Source: Chitinophagales bacterium
Lineage (GTDB): Bacteria; Bacteroidota; Bacteroidia; Chitinophagales; Saprospiraceae
Length of the DNA stretch: 64,000 nucleotides
Assembly: GCA_017303475.1 (NCBI GenBank)
Contig: JAFLBO010000020.1
Coordinates: 31,469 to 95,468 of the forward strand
Direction of reading: 5' to 3'
Position numbers and translations under genes: made by a program. Below, piece by piece: positions 43,581 through 52,374 of this stretch (the first letter of the stretch is position 1; every line of letters begins with the position of its first letter). The notes under the pieces were generated by a model. That model was not told where the DNA came from. It did no database searches and saw only the letters and a list, made by a program, of their open reading frames with translations.

Positions 43581-43626
43581 TACTCTTCACTCAGGTACTC
43601 GTCAATCATGTAATTTCCACGGCTCT

Positions 43627-44985
43627 TCAAAACGCAAACCCGACTTTCAACTCGCCCACAACATTCAATTCATTCTCTCTGCCAATTTTTGTCAACGGCT
43701 TACCCTGACCTTCGTACCGGTAGTTATTGCCGCCAAAGGTGCTGCCTCCACCTATTTTGAATTGAATAAACCCGCGTTCCAAAATACGCTGTTGAATACC
43801 CCAAACCAGATTGGTTGTCCAGTAATCGCCGGTGATCAAGGCGCCGTCTAAGCTGCCGGGATTATCTGTTTGATAATTGACCGCGCTTTTTATCAAATTA
43901 TGCCGATTAAGTTGCAACCCAAAAAAGGTTCCGGACAGGTTATTTCCGGATTTCCCGTTTAGCATACGCTTGCGCATGTTGTAGTACCAACGCAACTCAC
44001 CGGTAGCATTCCAACTTGCCGATGCAATCCGGTTTGTATAGTTTTTCTGGTCAAAAAGATTGTAATAGCGGTATTTTCCGTTGCTGTATGAAGCATCCAC
44101 AGCCAATTCAACAGAAAATGGCGAGCGACCAAGTTTTTGCTCATAGGCTACATTGGGACGAAGCTCCAGGTTGTACACAATGCCGTTGGATTGAAAAGCA
44201 ATGACATCAAAAATATTCACTTTCAACATCTTGTATTGCTCGTCCTGACAGTGTAACACATCGCAGAGGTTACTATTTTGTGCTTCGTTTCTGATTTTGG
44301 GCAAAAACGCTGCTAAACCAACTGATATCCGCTGATCCGTACTGAAAAAGGTCGAATGTTTGAGAATAGGAGAGCCTTGTAATATGCCTGCCCCAACACT
44401 CACATCGAAATATCCGTTACGCATAAAGCGTTGTTGCAATCCATACCGCAAGGCTATTCGTTTATCATCCCAAAAGTCTGTCAATGGATTATTATTCGAC
44501 CAGGTTCCTTCCAGACCCAGATATCTTCCTCCAAAATTGTTGGCACTGCGCCCTTCCTTAATCCGCCTTTTCATATCGTGATACCAACGCCCTTCTACGG
44601 CTACAGAAGCGGAATAAATCCAGCCATTTTTGTCCAGAAATTCACTCAACGGCTGATAGCCAAGTTGCATTTGATAATAAGCGCCAACAGAAAATGCAGG
44701 CGAAATCTTGTACTCTGCACCAATGCCAAGCGGCGTTCCACTAAGTGTATTGGCCGTTTGAAGGTCGTTCCGCCGGAAATTAAAAGTTTGTGCCAGGTTC
44801 AATTTAAACATCCATTTACTCGGCACCCTGGTTTTAAACAGGCGGTCTGATGGTGTTTCAATTACAGGCGCCTGATACTCGCCACTTTCCTGCCTGATGG
44901 TTTGAAAAGAAGTGTCTTTCTGGGCCATAAGGCTGATTTGCATGGCCAGAATGAAGAAAATGCTGATATGAAATTTGATTGACAT
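43627..44985 (-). CDS. Outer-membrane protein with duplicated halves
   Basis: The 452-residue protein has a signal peptide (ISIFFILAMQISLMAQ) and many amphipathic strands. Two halves look duplicated: VAVEGRWYHDMKRRIKEGRSANNFGGRYLGLEG and ATGELRWYYNMRKRMLNGKSGNNLSGTFFGLQ, each followed by a strand pattern and YGLQQRFM / WGIQQRILERG. The C-terminus ends in a strand with terminal Phe (ELKVGFAF), as in outer-membrane barrels. It is the last gene of the sigma / anti-sigma / DUF4097 cluster on this strand, so it may be a regulated target. Confidence 0.75.
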   Translation of the reverse strand: MSIKFHISIFFILAMQISLMAQKDTSFQTIRQESGEYQAPVIETPSDRLFKTRVPSKWMFKLNLAQTFNFRRNDLQTANTLSGTPLGIGAEYKISPAFSVGAYYQMQLGYQPLSEFLDKNGWIYSASVAVEGRWYHDMKRRIKEGRSANNFGGRYLGLEGTWSNNNPLTDFWDDKRIALRYGLQQRFMRNGYFDVSVGAGILQGSPILKHSTFFSTDQRISVGLAAFLPKIRNEAQNSNLCDVLHCQDEQYKMLKVNIFDVIAFQSNGIVYNLELRPNVAYEQKLGRSPFSVELAVDASYSNGKYRYYNLFDQKNYTNRIASASWNATGELRWYYNMRKRMLNGKSGNNLSGTFFGLQLNRHNLIKSAVNYQTDNPGSLDGALITGDYWTTNLVWGIQQRILERGFIQFKIGGGSTFGGNNYRYEGQGKPLTKIGRENELNVVGELKVGFAF

Positions 44986-45045
44986 GTTGGGAAAGTTGAA
45001 GTGGTTGAGGTTGAGATGGAAAGTGGGCTTAGTGCATGTTTGGCA

Positions 45046-45930
45046 CTATTTTTCCACTTTGATATGCCCAAAAGAGGTTTCCACCTCTATGCTTGGGCTT
45101 TCAGGTTTTACCTGATAAATGGCAGAGTGCTCCTTTTCGGTTGAACCGGATTGATCAAATTTGTCGGGCACTTCCAGGTTTCCGTAACGGGTTTTAAGTC
45201 GGTAATTGTGGGTGTTTGCCTCCAGACCGCTGAGCGTGATGTCTGTCATTTGAGCATTTATGCGCACATTCCCGGTTTGTTGGTCGGCATGCAGCCGAAC
45301 AGAGCCATATTCGGTTTGAATCTGGCAGTTTCCGGCCGTTTGCTGAAGGGTTACATCGGCGCGTTTGCCTTTGATGTCTACCGGCCCCTTCAGTTCCTTC
45401 CCGTCTACCGAGCCGTGTTCGCTTTCTACCTTTAATTCACCGTTGAGCGCAAACAGGTCGAAGCGACAGAAATAACCGTTGAGCGCTACCGGGCCATCCA
45501 GGTGTTCCAGTCTTGCCTTCCCAAAACGGTTGGAGAGATTTACGGCACATTGTCTGGGGGCCATGATTTTGATTTGCGCCCGCATGTTCGACACCGGCGC
45601 CCTTTTACCCGCCTGTACCCCTACATAAGCCCGTATGTAAACCTTTTTGCCAACAGTGTTTACCACCAGTTGCCAGGTGTTTACATCGGCTTGGGCAGTG
45701 TCCAGGCTGGGGTGTTTGGCGCTCAATTCAGCTGTCACACTGATGGCGGCCGAATCTGTTGGAACCACGGTTACATCGGCTTTTTCGCCATTGACAATCA
45801 ACTCCATGCCCGGCTTCCAGGGCACCGTTTTTTCCACGTTTTTGCTGACAACCTGCAGGGTAACCTGTGCCAAGAGGCGCCCCACTCCACACCCTGCCAG
45901 AAGCAGGAGGATGAGCCATATTTTTTTCAT
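45046..45930 (-). CDS. Exported DUF4097-like beta-helix protein
   Basis: The 294-residue protein has a signal with a lipoprotein-like Cys (LLLLAGCGVGRLLAQ). The body is made of short repeated strands (LSNRFGKARLEHLDGPVALNGYFCRFDLFALNGELKVESEHGSVDGKELKGPVDIKGKRADVTLQ type), the DUF4097 adhesin-like pattern. Function unknown; such genes often sit next to anti-sigma factors and may act in envelope stress sensing. It lies 32 nt downstream of the anti-sigma-like gene. Confidence 0.75.
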   Translation of the reverse strand: MKKIWLILLLLAGCGVGRLLAQVTLQVVSKNVEKTVPWKPGMELIVNGEKADVTVVPTDSAAISVTAELSAKHPSLDTAQADVNTWQLVVNTVGKKVYIRAYVGVQAGKRAPVSNMRAQIKIMAPRQCAVNLSNRFGKARLEHLDGPVALNGYFCRFDLFALNGELKVESEHGSVDGKELKGPVDIKGKRADVTLQQTAGNCQIQTEYGSVRLHADQQTGNVRINAQMTDITLSGLEANTHNYRLKTRYGNLEVPDKFDQSGSTEKEHSAIYQVKPESPSIEVETSFGHIKVEK

Positions 45931-45962
45931 AATCGAGGTGTTGTTTGGATAAAGCAGTTTGC

Positions 45963-46688
45963 CTACATCATTGCCATCAGTTGTTGCAGAACCTGATCTC
46001 GGGCATGCTCAATATCAATGAGTTGTGAAACCAAATCCGGATCATCGGCGTACTGTCCCAGGGCATTTTTGAGCTCCGTATGCGCCTGGGTCAGATCGTC
46101 GAATTCGGCTTTAAGTTGTTTGAACTGAGGTTCTTCGCATACTGGCAGGGCCTCTTTGCAAAGTGTTTCCACCAGATCGTAGTTTGGATCTTCCGCACGT
46201 CGGCAGGCCATGATCAGGTCATCATCTACTACCTCCGTGCGGTGAATCAGGCGGGGTTTGGAAGCAGGCTTAACCGCTTTTTGTTGTGTGTTATTTGTTT
46301 GGGTAGTTCTGGTTTGTTGGGTTTGGGTGTTTTGGGCAATCGGTTCGGCAGCTTGTGCCGGCACTGTTGGCATGGAGGCCGGTGTTGCGGGTGGTTCCAC
46401 AGGAATAAACACCCATACTCCAAGTGCCGCCAGTAGCAGTACAAGCAACCATTTGTACGCTGGCCGAATACCTTTCTTTGGCGCCAGTTCCGGGACTTGC
46501 TCCATGCGCGCAGCCAGCGAATCCCAGATATCTGCCGGAGGTGTGTAAACAGGCAGTTCCTGTAATGGCTTTTCCAGCGTTTGATCAAAATCCAGTTCAC
46601 CGGCAATGGCGTCCCACAGCCCGGCGGGAGGCTGGTATTCCGGCAATTGGCTGATTGCCTGCTGTAAATTTTCCCTGTTTAGTTCCAT
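45963..46688 (-). CDS. Anti-sigma-factor-like single-span membrane protein
   Basis: The 241-residue protein has an acidic cytosolic N-terminal part with two related segments (LPEYQPPAGLWDAIAGELDFDQ and LPVYTPPADIWDSLAARMEQ). One membrane span follows (YKWLLVLLLAALGVWVFIPV), then a Gln/Thr-rich linker and a periplasmic helical end. There is no zinc-binding HxxxCxxC motif, so it is not a ZAS-type anti-sigma. Position right after the ECF sigma gene (1 nt gap) supports an anti-sigma role. Confidence 0.72.
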   Translation of the reverse strand: MELNRENLQQAISQLPEYQPPAGLWDAIAGELDFDQTLEKPLQELPVYTPPADIWDSLAARMEQVPELAPKKGIRPAYKWLLVLLLAALGVWVFIPVEPPATPASMPTVPAQAAEPIAQNTQTQQTRTTQTNNTQQKAVKPASKPRLIHRTEVVDDDLIMACRRAEDPNYDLVETLCKEALPVCEEPQFKQLKAEFDDLTQAHTELKNALGQYADDPDLVSQLIDIEHARDQVLQQLMAMM

Positions 46689-46689
46689 T

Positions 46690-47214
46690 TTAGTACATCA
46701 TTTGTGGGGAAAGCAGTTCCCGAAGTCGTTTTTTGGCAGCAAACAATTGCGATTTGGAGGTTCCTTCAGAGATGTCAAGCATTTCGGCAATTTCTTTGTG
46801 CGCATATCCTTCCACTTCTGCCAGTACAAATACTGCCCGGGCGCCTTCGGGCAATCGTTGGATGGCCTGTTCCAACTGCATGGCATCAATGGGAGAAGTG
46901 CCCCAATCCAGCATGGTATCGCTGTACTCTTCCGGCCAGGAGGTCATGGCCGATTTTCGGCGGTCCACTTTTTGCAGTGCTGCACGCACTACAATCGTTT
47001 TAATCCAGGCGCCCAGGGTACTGCGCTGTTCAAAATTTCCGATATGTTTGAAAACCTGCATAAAAGCATCCTGCAGCGCCTCGCCAGCCCAGTCCACATC
47101 GCCGGTAATCCGGTACGCAGTTGTGTACATTGCCTTGCAATACCGGTCGTAAAGCGCCTTTTGCGCCCTTCGATCGTTCTGCCGGCAAAGCGATATGAGT
47201 TGTTGGTCTGTCAC
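46690..47214 (-). CDS. ECF-family RNA polymerase sigma factor
   Basis: The 174-residue protein has region 2 (ALYDRYCKAMYTTAYRITGDVDWAGEALQDAFMQVFKHI) and region 4 (AIQRLPEGARAVFVLAEVEGYAHKEIAEMLDISEGTSKSQLFAAKKRLRELL) with its helix-turn-helix. This is the typical Bacteroidota ECF layout. It heads an operon with the anti-sigma-like, DUF4097-like and outer-membrane genes, and probably autoregulates. The target promoter is not recognisable. Confidence 0.93.
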   Translation of the reverse strand: MTDQQLISLCRQNDRRAQKALYDRYCKAMYTTAYRITGDVDWAGEALQDAFMQVFKHIGNFEQRSTLGAWIKTIVVRAALQKVDRRKSAMTSWPEEYSDTMLDWGTSPIDAMQLEQAIQRLPEGARAVFVLAEVEGYAHKEIAEMLDISEGTSKSQLFAAKKRLRELLSPQMMY

Positions 47215-47299
47215 AGGTAAATCAGGTGCTGTTGGATGTCTTTGCTACAAAGAGTACAGCGTTGCAAAGAAAGGTTGGAATGGGCGGAAAATTTTTTTA
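47215..47299. other. Upstream region of the ECF sigma operon
   Basis: About 85 bases separate the sigma gene start from the palindrome at 47300-47470. On the minus strand it contains TACTCTTTG and TTTGCAACG, loosely similar to -7 and -33 boxes but with non-standard spacing. A promoter is expected here but not identifiable. Confidence 0.35.
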
Positions 47300-47470
47300 T
47301 TACATGATTGACGATTACATGAGTACATGATTGAAGAGGGAGGGCGCTGAGTTTGATGTATGAGCGGCATTTGGTCTTAAAATCAAATTCCATTGGCATT
47401 AGGGACGGCATCATAGTGCAGCGCCCTCCCTCTTCAATCATGTAATCATGTACTCATGTAATCGTCAATC
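47300..47470. repeat. Tandem-word palindrome, gene-less relative of elements 1 and 2
   Basis: The left arm ATTACATGATTGACGATTACATGAGTACATGATTGAAGAGGGAGGGCGCTG and its complement at about 47410-47470 use the same ACATGATTGAAGAG words and an AGGGCGCTG stem close to GAGGCGCTGGG of elements 1 and 2. The ~90-base interior has no coding potential. It lies between the divergent sigma operon and the ABC-F gene. Confidence 0.88.
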
Positions 47471-47505
47471 TACTGCACTTGTACTCAAAACTGCCGCCAG
47501 CGCCG

Positions 47506-47513
47506 TACCTTTG
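47506..47513 (+). promoter_or_regulatory. Candidate -7 element upstream of the ABC-F gene
   Basis: TACCTTTG fits TAnnTTTG and lies 33 nt before the GTG start at 47546. A TTG at 47479-47481 is 24 nt upstream, slightly too far for a standard -33 box. Confidence 0.4.
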
Positions 47514-47545
47514 CCGCTCTTTTCACGAATTTTACCACAAACAAG

Positions 47546-49168
47546 GTGCTAACAGTTCAGAACGTCGGGTTACAATTTGGAAAGCGGGTGCTTTTTGATG
47601 AGGTCAATTTAAAATTTACCAAAGGCAATTGTTATGGCGTTATTGGCGCCAACGGGGCAGGTAAATCCACCTTCCTCAAGGTATTGTCGGGAGCAATTGA
47701 CAGCACCCGGGGTAGTATCGATATCACTCCGGGCGAACGCATGGCCGTTTTGTCTCAAAACCACTTCGCCTTCAACGAGCATATCGTACTGGATACCGTG
47801 ATGATGGGTCACCCGCGACTCTACAGCATCATGAAGGAAAAAAACGCCATCTACGACAACCCGAATGCCACTGAGGAAGACTCTATGCGTGCGGCTGAAC
47901 TGGAAGGCGAATTTGCGGAAATGAATGGCTGGATGGCCGAAAGCGATGCCGCAGAACTACTCAGCAACATGGGCGTGCCCGAATCTCTGCACTATGCACT
48001 TATGGCAGATCTCGATGGCTCAGATCGTGTAAAGGTGCTGCTGGCACAGGCCCTGTTCGGCTCGCCGGACATCCTGCTCATGGACGAGCCCACCAACGAT
48101 CTCGACGCCGAAACCACCGACTGGCTCTGCGACTTTCTGGCTGATTACCAGAACATTGCCATAGTGGTTTCGCACGACCGTCACTTCCTGGATATGGTTT
48201 GCACTCACGTGGTAGATGTGGATTTTGGCAAAATCCGGATGTTCACCGGCAACTACACCTTCTGGTATGAAACCAGCCAGATCATGGCGCGCCAGATGGC
48301 CGATAAGAATAAAAAAGTAGAGCAAAAGCGCCAGGAAATGATGGATTTCATTGCCCGTTTCTCGGCCAATGCATCAAAATCCAAACAGGCTACCAGCAGA
48401 AAAAAGGCGCTCGAAAAACTCAATCTGGAGGAAATTCAGGTATCAAGCCGGAAATATCCCTACATCTCCTTCCGTCCGGAACGGGAACCCGGCGATGTGA
48501 TCCTCGATATTCAAAAATTGAGCGCCAAAAACAACCTGGGGGAATATCTCTTCCGCGACCTTTACCTCCGCCTGAACAAAGGCGACAAAGTGGCTATTTT
48601 GAGCAGAAACGCCATGGCAGTGTCGGCCTTGTTTGATATCCTGTCGGGCGAGGAACAACACTATGAAGGAGAATTCCAGTACGGCCAAACCATTGCTTTT
48701 CAGTACCTGCCCAACGACAACGGCGCATATTTTACCGGCGATCAGGATCAGAACCTCATAGACTGGCTCCGGCAGTATTCCAAGGAAAAAGACGAAGCGT
48801 TCATCCGTGGCTTTTTGGGGCGTATGCTGTTCAGCGGCGAAGAGGTGTTCAAAAAATCCAGCGTATTGTCGGGTGGTGAAAAAGTACGCTGCATGTTATC
48901 CAAAATTATGCTGGCTAACCCCAACTTCCTGATCCTGGACGAGCCCACGAACCACCTCGATCTGGAATCCATTACTGCCCTCAATACAGGCATGCAGGAA
49001 TTTACGGGCAATATCATCTTTACTTCTCACGACTACCAGTTGCTGGATTCTGTAGCCAACCGTATTGTGGAAATCACGCCAAAGGGTCTGATAGACCAGT
49101 CTATGTCGTATGGTGATTACCTGCACAGCGACAAGATCAAGCAGTTGCGGGCGGAAATGTATGGGTGA
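47546..49168 (+). CDS. ABC-F family ATP-binding protein (YbiT-like)
   Basis: The 540-residue cytosolic protein has two ABC domains and no membrane spans. Domain 1: Walker A GANGAGKS (34-41), a degenerate signature (LDGSDRVKVLLAQAL) and Walker B ILLMDEPTNDLD. Domain 2: a weak Walker A (LSRNAMAVSA), signature LSGGEKVRCMLSKI and Walker B FLILDEPTNHLD. A linker with basic coiled region (KNKKVEQKRQEMMDFIARFSANASKSKQATSRKK) is typical of ABC-F translation factors that bind the ribosomal E site. The degenerate second P-loop fits the YbiT branch. The start is GTG at 47546, giving MLTVQNVGLQFG. Confidence 0.93.
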   Translation: MLTVQNVGLQFGKRVLFDEVNLKFTKGNCYGVIGANGAGKSTFLKVLSGAIDSTRGSIDITPGERMAVLSQNHFAFNEHIVLDTVMMGHPRLYSIMKEKNAIYDNPNATEEDSMRAAELEGEFAEMNGWMAESDAAELLSNMGVPESLHYALMADLDGSDRVKVLLAQALFGSPDILLMDEPTNDLDAETTDWLCDFLADYQNIAIVVSHDRHFLDMVCTHVVDVDFGKIRMFTGNYTFWYETSQIMARQMADKNKKVEQKRQEMMDFIARFSANASKSKQATSRKKALEKLNLEEIQVSSRKYPYISFRPEREPGDVILDIQKLSAKNNLGEYLFRDLYLRLNKGDKVAILSRNAMAVSALFDILSGEEQHYEGEFQYGQTIAFQYLPNDNGAYFTGDQDQNLIDWLRQYSKEKDEAFIRGFLGRMLFSGEEVFKKSSVLSGGEKVRCMLSKIMLANPNFLILDEPTNHLDLESITALNTGMQEFTGNIIFTSHDYQLLDSVANRIVEITPKGLIDQSMSYGDYLHSDKIKQLRAEMYG

Positions 49169-49533
49169 GGAAATCACAACACGCCTTAATGAAGAACTTC
49201 AAGGGCAAGCAGATAGTGTTGAAAAACGGCTCATTGGCAATAGAAGCGCTTTTTTTGCAATTTCACTTGCAATAGAAGCGCTTCTATTGCTAATACTTCC
49301 TGTCTTTGATTAAAATATCCTTATAGTCAAAAAAAGAATATTTGCGATTTTGGGGAAACGCATATAAAAGCAGATAAAGATATACTCAATAACGGGCGAT
49401 GTCAGGTTGGGAAAACCATGTTTTCTCACACAGCTATTGGATGAAAGAGTATATTAGAGATTAATGATGATTAAAAACCCTGGTCCAGTAGAAATTTCAC
49501 AAGGGTGAGTTATTGACTATATTATTAGGCAAT
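49169..49533. other. 365-bp intergenic region with one hairpin
   Basis: At 49223-49292, GCAATAGAAGCGC occurs twice and its complement GCGCTTCTATTGC once; the second copy pairs as GCAATAGAAGCGCTTCTATTGC (about 49269-49292). It may end transcription of the ABC-F gene. I see nothing else in this AT-rich gap. Confidence 0.5.
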
Positions 49534-50247
49534 TTATTTTTTAAATATCCATCTACCACAAAACAACTCACTCTTTATCAATCCACAATAGATTCCTTCT
49601 CCCAATTTTGTATAATTACTAAATCTGGCCCCTTTCTCGTTTGTGATAAAATAAGCATATTGGCACATACTTATCCCATCATATCTCAAAGAAAAGCTGC
49701 CATCTTCAAAGGTTGTAATGACCTCGCATTCAACACTCGTAACCAAATTTTTCAGAGTGTCAAATTCAGATTTTGATATTCCAATGCAGCCAATAAATTT
49801 CTCAAATTTGGGGTCTATTATTGTTCCTTCATAGTTCCATAGCCAATTCTCTTTTACTACCATTGTGTCCTCATTAGTAATTTGTACCTTACCATCTGGT
49901 AAAAAAATAAATTCGGACGGAGGAATATTTTGACTTTCCAGATTTAGCCAAAACGTATTATCGGAATGAGTGTTAGAGACTATTGGGCTTTGTAAATAGC
50001 CATTAATCAAACTATCATTCAAGAATTCTAGTTCAGCTTTCGATTTTATTCCTAATGCACGATAGTATTTAATAAGCCTCGAAAAACCTACTTTATTTTC
50101 TGCATAGTTCCTTTGGATACTCTCCTTGACTCTTTGTTCAGAAAATTCAGCCAAATAATCCTTAACAAAAGGAGTGCCTGCCCAAATGAGGGCTATCAAA
50201 ATTGTGATTATCACTATACCCCATTTCAGATTTTTCTTGATATCCAT
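49534..50247 (-). CDS. Single-span membrane protein, unrecognised
   Basis: The 237-residue protein begins with a short basic stretch and one N-terminal membrane span (WGIVIITILIALIWAGTPFV). The rest is extracytoplasmic, with paired Cys (FIGCIGISKSEF ... SVECEVITTF ... MCQYAYFI ... YCGLIKSELFCGRW). No known domain is evident. Base composition is AT-richer than the neighbours, which suggests recent acquisition. The start ATG at 50247 is well placed before the span. Confidence 0.65.
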   Translation of the reverse strand: MDIKKNLKWGIVIITILIALIWAGTPFVKDYLAEFSEQRVKESIQRNYAENKVGFSRLIKYYRALGIKSKAELEFLNDSLINGYLQSPIVSNTHSDNTFWLNLESQNIPPSEFIFLPDGKVQITNEDTMVVKENWLWNYEGTIIDPKFEKFIGCIGISKSEFDTLKNLVTSVECEVITTFEDGSFSLRYDGISMCQYAYFITNEKGARFSNYTKLGEGIYCGLIKSELFCGRWIFKK

Positions 50248-50279
50248 GAACTGTTCAAGAAATAGACGACTGGATTTGG

Positions 50280-50324
50280 CTTATGGTAGCTCAAAGTAAG
50301 GCACTCAGTTTGAGCTACCATAAG
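50280..50324. repeat. 16-bp perfect inverted repeat
   Basis: CTTATGGTAGCTCAAA (50280-50295) and TTTGAGCTACCATAAG (50309-50324) pair perfectly around a 13-nt loop. It sits between two minus-strand genes. There is no T-run. Confidence 0.7.
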
Positions 50325-50395
50325 ACAGAAATCGTTGTCAAAACGATGAAAAACACCCCATTAAAATAACATTGCTTTTGCCACAATCAGGCCCC

Positions 50396-51394
50396 TTACA
50401 TCAAAAACCCATTTTCGGCAGTCAGCGGCTTAGGCAGGTCTTTTTCGCCCAACATTTCCCTTAAATCTATTTCTATAGAACGGGAAATGGATGTGATAGG
50501 TACGTCATTGTATGTACCTTCAAAAGGGTTTTCGGAATAATCGCCAATCATTTCCATCAGGAAGTACACCCAAATAAGCAAGGCAGAAAAAGGCACGGTA
50601 AGCCAAACCGTATGGCTTTGCAGATCATGAAAGATGTTCAGCAATCCAAAAGGGGTGAGCAACGAAAAAATCATGGTCATCCATACAGCTACAGAGGCAT
50701 ATTGCCTTGGGAAGGGGAAGTTTTTAATACGTTCGCTCCGGCCCTGGTCTGCAAACAACTCCGTTACATGCTTATGGAATTCCATATGTCGGAAATCATC
50801 AAAAAGCCCCTGATCCTTGAGCTCCTGCAATCTGTTGGCCTGTTTATGCAGGATTTGAGCCGCCATATTGGTTTTACCTTTGTACAGGTCAAATTCTTCC
50901 TCGCTTAGAAAATTCTTGATTTCGTTTTCCAGATTGTTAAAATACCCTTCGTTCACTTTCGGGCTGTATCTCCCTTTGATGCGGTTTTCAACGTGTTCTC
51001 ATTCACGTTCAAGTCGCAACTGGAACCGCAAGGCAGTTAACCAGGCAATATGCCGGTATATCAATTCCTTTTTGTACCCTTCGCTGTTTTCACCCTGAAT
51101 AAAACTGCTTACTGCTGCCCCAAAACTCCGGGAGCTGTTTACAATGCCTCCCCAAATTTTACGGGCCTCCCAGGTGCGGTCGTAGCTGGCATTGTTTTTA
51201 AAACCCAGGTAAAATGCGACAGTAATACCCAAAACGCTGATGGGTTGCCAACCAAAGGAAAAATCAAAATTCAGTTCGTGAAAAACAAACTCGAACGCAA
51301 TGGTTAATAAGAGTGAATAAATAGTCCCAAAAATAAAGGGCTTTCTACTCCAATTAAAGGTCATCCAAAAACCATAAAGACGGCTGGTGTACAT
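50396..51394 (-). pseudogene. Bestrophin-family anion channel gene with in-frame TGA
   Basis: From ATG 51394 to the stop at 50396 there is one reading frame of 333 codons, interrupted only by TGA at 50999-51001. The N-terminal part (MYTSRLYGFWMTFNWSRKPFIF ... SVLGITVAFYLGFKNNASYDRTWEARKIWGGIVNSSRSFG) and C-terminal part (PFPRQYASVAVWMTMIFSLLTPFGLL ... ENPFEGTYNDVPITSISRSIEIDLREMLG) are both bestrophin/YneE signatures. The stop lies between REE-like residues (LRLERE|EHVENRI), where a Trp (TGG) would fit. A single base change explains it: nonsense mutation, sequencing error or strain polymorphism. Confidence 0.85.
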
Positions 51395-51514
51395 ATTGTA
51401 ATGAGCTATGGCCTAAATAGCCGGTTAATTCGCAGCAAACATACCGATATCCACAAAAAAGGGGAACCATGCCGAGCACGATCCCCCTTTTTGATCAGGA
51501 AAAATTCCTCCTGT

Positions 51515-51868
51515 TTATCCTTTCGCTTTGGATGCGTCTACCACGGCTTTGAAAGTAGCCGGGTGGTTAAGCGCCAAATCTGCCAGTGCTTTGCGGTTCA
51601 GGCCGATGCCTTTTTGGCTGAGCTGGTGGATGAAGGTGCTGTAGTTGATGCCCATTGGACGCACAGCGGCGTTGATACGGGCAATCCAAAGACGGCGGTA
51701 AGTGCGCTTTTTGAACTTACGGTCGCGGAAGGCATATTGCCAACCTTTCTCGAGCGTGTTCTTCGCAACGGTGTAAACTTTTGAGCGGGCGCCAAAGAAG
51801 CCGCGGGCGGCTAACATAATTTTTTTCCGGCGGGCGCGACTGGCCGGGTTGTTTGTTGCTCTAGGCAT
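51515..51868 (-). CDS. rplT: 50S ribosomal protein L20
   Basis: The 117-residue protein matches L20 throughout: SRARRKKIMLAARGFFGARSKVYTVAKNTLEKGWQYAFRDRKFKKRTYRRLWIARINAA carries the basic rRNA-binding N-terminal helix, and FIHQLSQKGIGLNRKALADLALNHPATFKAVVD the globular part. It binds 23S rRNA early in assembly. In the cluster infC-rpmI-rplT it often represses its own operon by binding the leader; I cannot see that site here. Confidence 0.97.
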   Translation of the reverse strand: MPRATNNPASRARRKKIMLAARGFFGARSKVYTVAKNTLEKGWQYAFRDRKFKKRTYRRLWIARINAAVRPMGINYSTFIHQLSQKGIGLNRKALADLALNHPATFKAVVDASKAKG

Positions 51869-51974
51869 TGGTGTGATTTTCTAGTACGATACCGGGATTG
51901 ATTGTGTCAATACTTTAAACCAGTATCCTCGTTAAAAAATATGGTTTTCGCCTTGCGTTGGGCGAAAATCCGGT

Positions 51975-52169
51975 TTAGATGGCGAGCAAACGCTCGATAC
52001 GTGCGTGTTCGCTGCGGTCAACAACTACGCCGCTGCGCAGATGGCGCTTGGCTTTAGTCGTTTTCTTACGCATCAAGTGACGCATGCGTGCGCGATTGCG
52101 CTTTACTTTCCCCTTGCCAGTCACCGTAAAACGCTTTTTAGCGCTGGAGTGGGTCTTCATTTTAGGCAT
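51975..52169 (-). CDS. rpmI: 50S ribosomal protein L35
   Basis: From the ATG at 52169 the protein has 64 residues: MPKMKTHSSAKKRFTVTGKGKVKR begins the typical L35 sequence and GVVVDRSEHARIERLL ends it. The upstream in-frame start at 52220 adds a non-family stretch. It lies 106 nt upstream of rplT and about 205 nt downstream of infC. Confidence 0.96.
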   Translation of the reverse strand: MPKMKTHSSAKKRFTVTGKGKVKRNRARMRHLMRKKTTKAKRHLRSGVVVDRSEHARIERLLAI

Positions 52170-52325
52170 GTCAAAAAATGTGTTTTTAAAACGGAGCGCA
52201 AAGGTACAATCCTTCTGCAAAATGCCAAAAGAAATACTGAAATTTACAAAAAAAGTGCTGAGGAATCGACGTTGGATTGCTGAACGTTTCAGTAAAAGAT
52301 ACAGACTGGGTGTACTTAAAATCTA

Positions 52326-52374
52326 AGACCCAGTTGTCCAATGTCCAGCAGTCCAACGTCTAAGGTCCGGCAAA
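52326..52374. repeat. Short tandem-word array (GTCCAA/GTCTAA) between infC and rpmI
   Basis: TAAGACCCAGTTGTCCAATGTCCAGCAGTCCAACGTCTAAGGTCC repeats a GTCCA-type word with 8-10 nt spacing. It is one-armed and looks like a decayed member of the tandem-word class. It touches the end of infC (52375). Confidence 0.6.

Larger units (their letters stand above)
42715..43615. repeat. Tandem-word palindrome enclosing an intact four-helix-bundle gene (element 2)
   Basis: The left arm (42715-42790) has GAGTACCTGAGTGAC / GATTACATGA words, then GAGGGGAGGCGCTGGGTTT. A spacer identical in most positions to that of element 1 leads to the gene at 42857. The right side (43257-43615) has complementary CAATCATGTAATCATGTACTCGT words between three copies of a 108-bp unit. 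It ends 12 bases before the stop of the convergent outer-membrane gene. Confidence 0.85.

Noticed and set aside
43278..43613. A 111-codon frame over the 108-bp tandem repeats as a gene
   Set aside because: The frame is open only because the period is a multiple of three; it consists wholly of repeat-arm sequence and has no recognisable protein features.
50999..51001. Selenocysteine codon in the bestrophin gene
   Set aside because: The family has no selenoprotein members that I know of, there is no convincing SECIS-like hairpin just downstream, and a Trp codon changed by one base explains it more simply.
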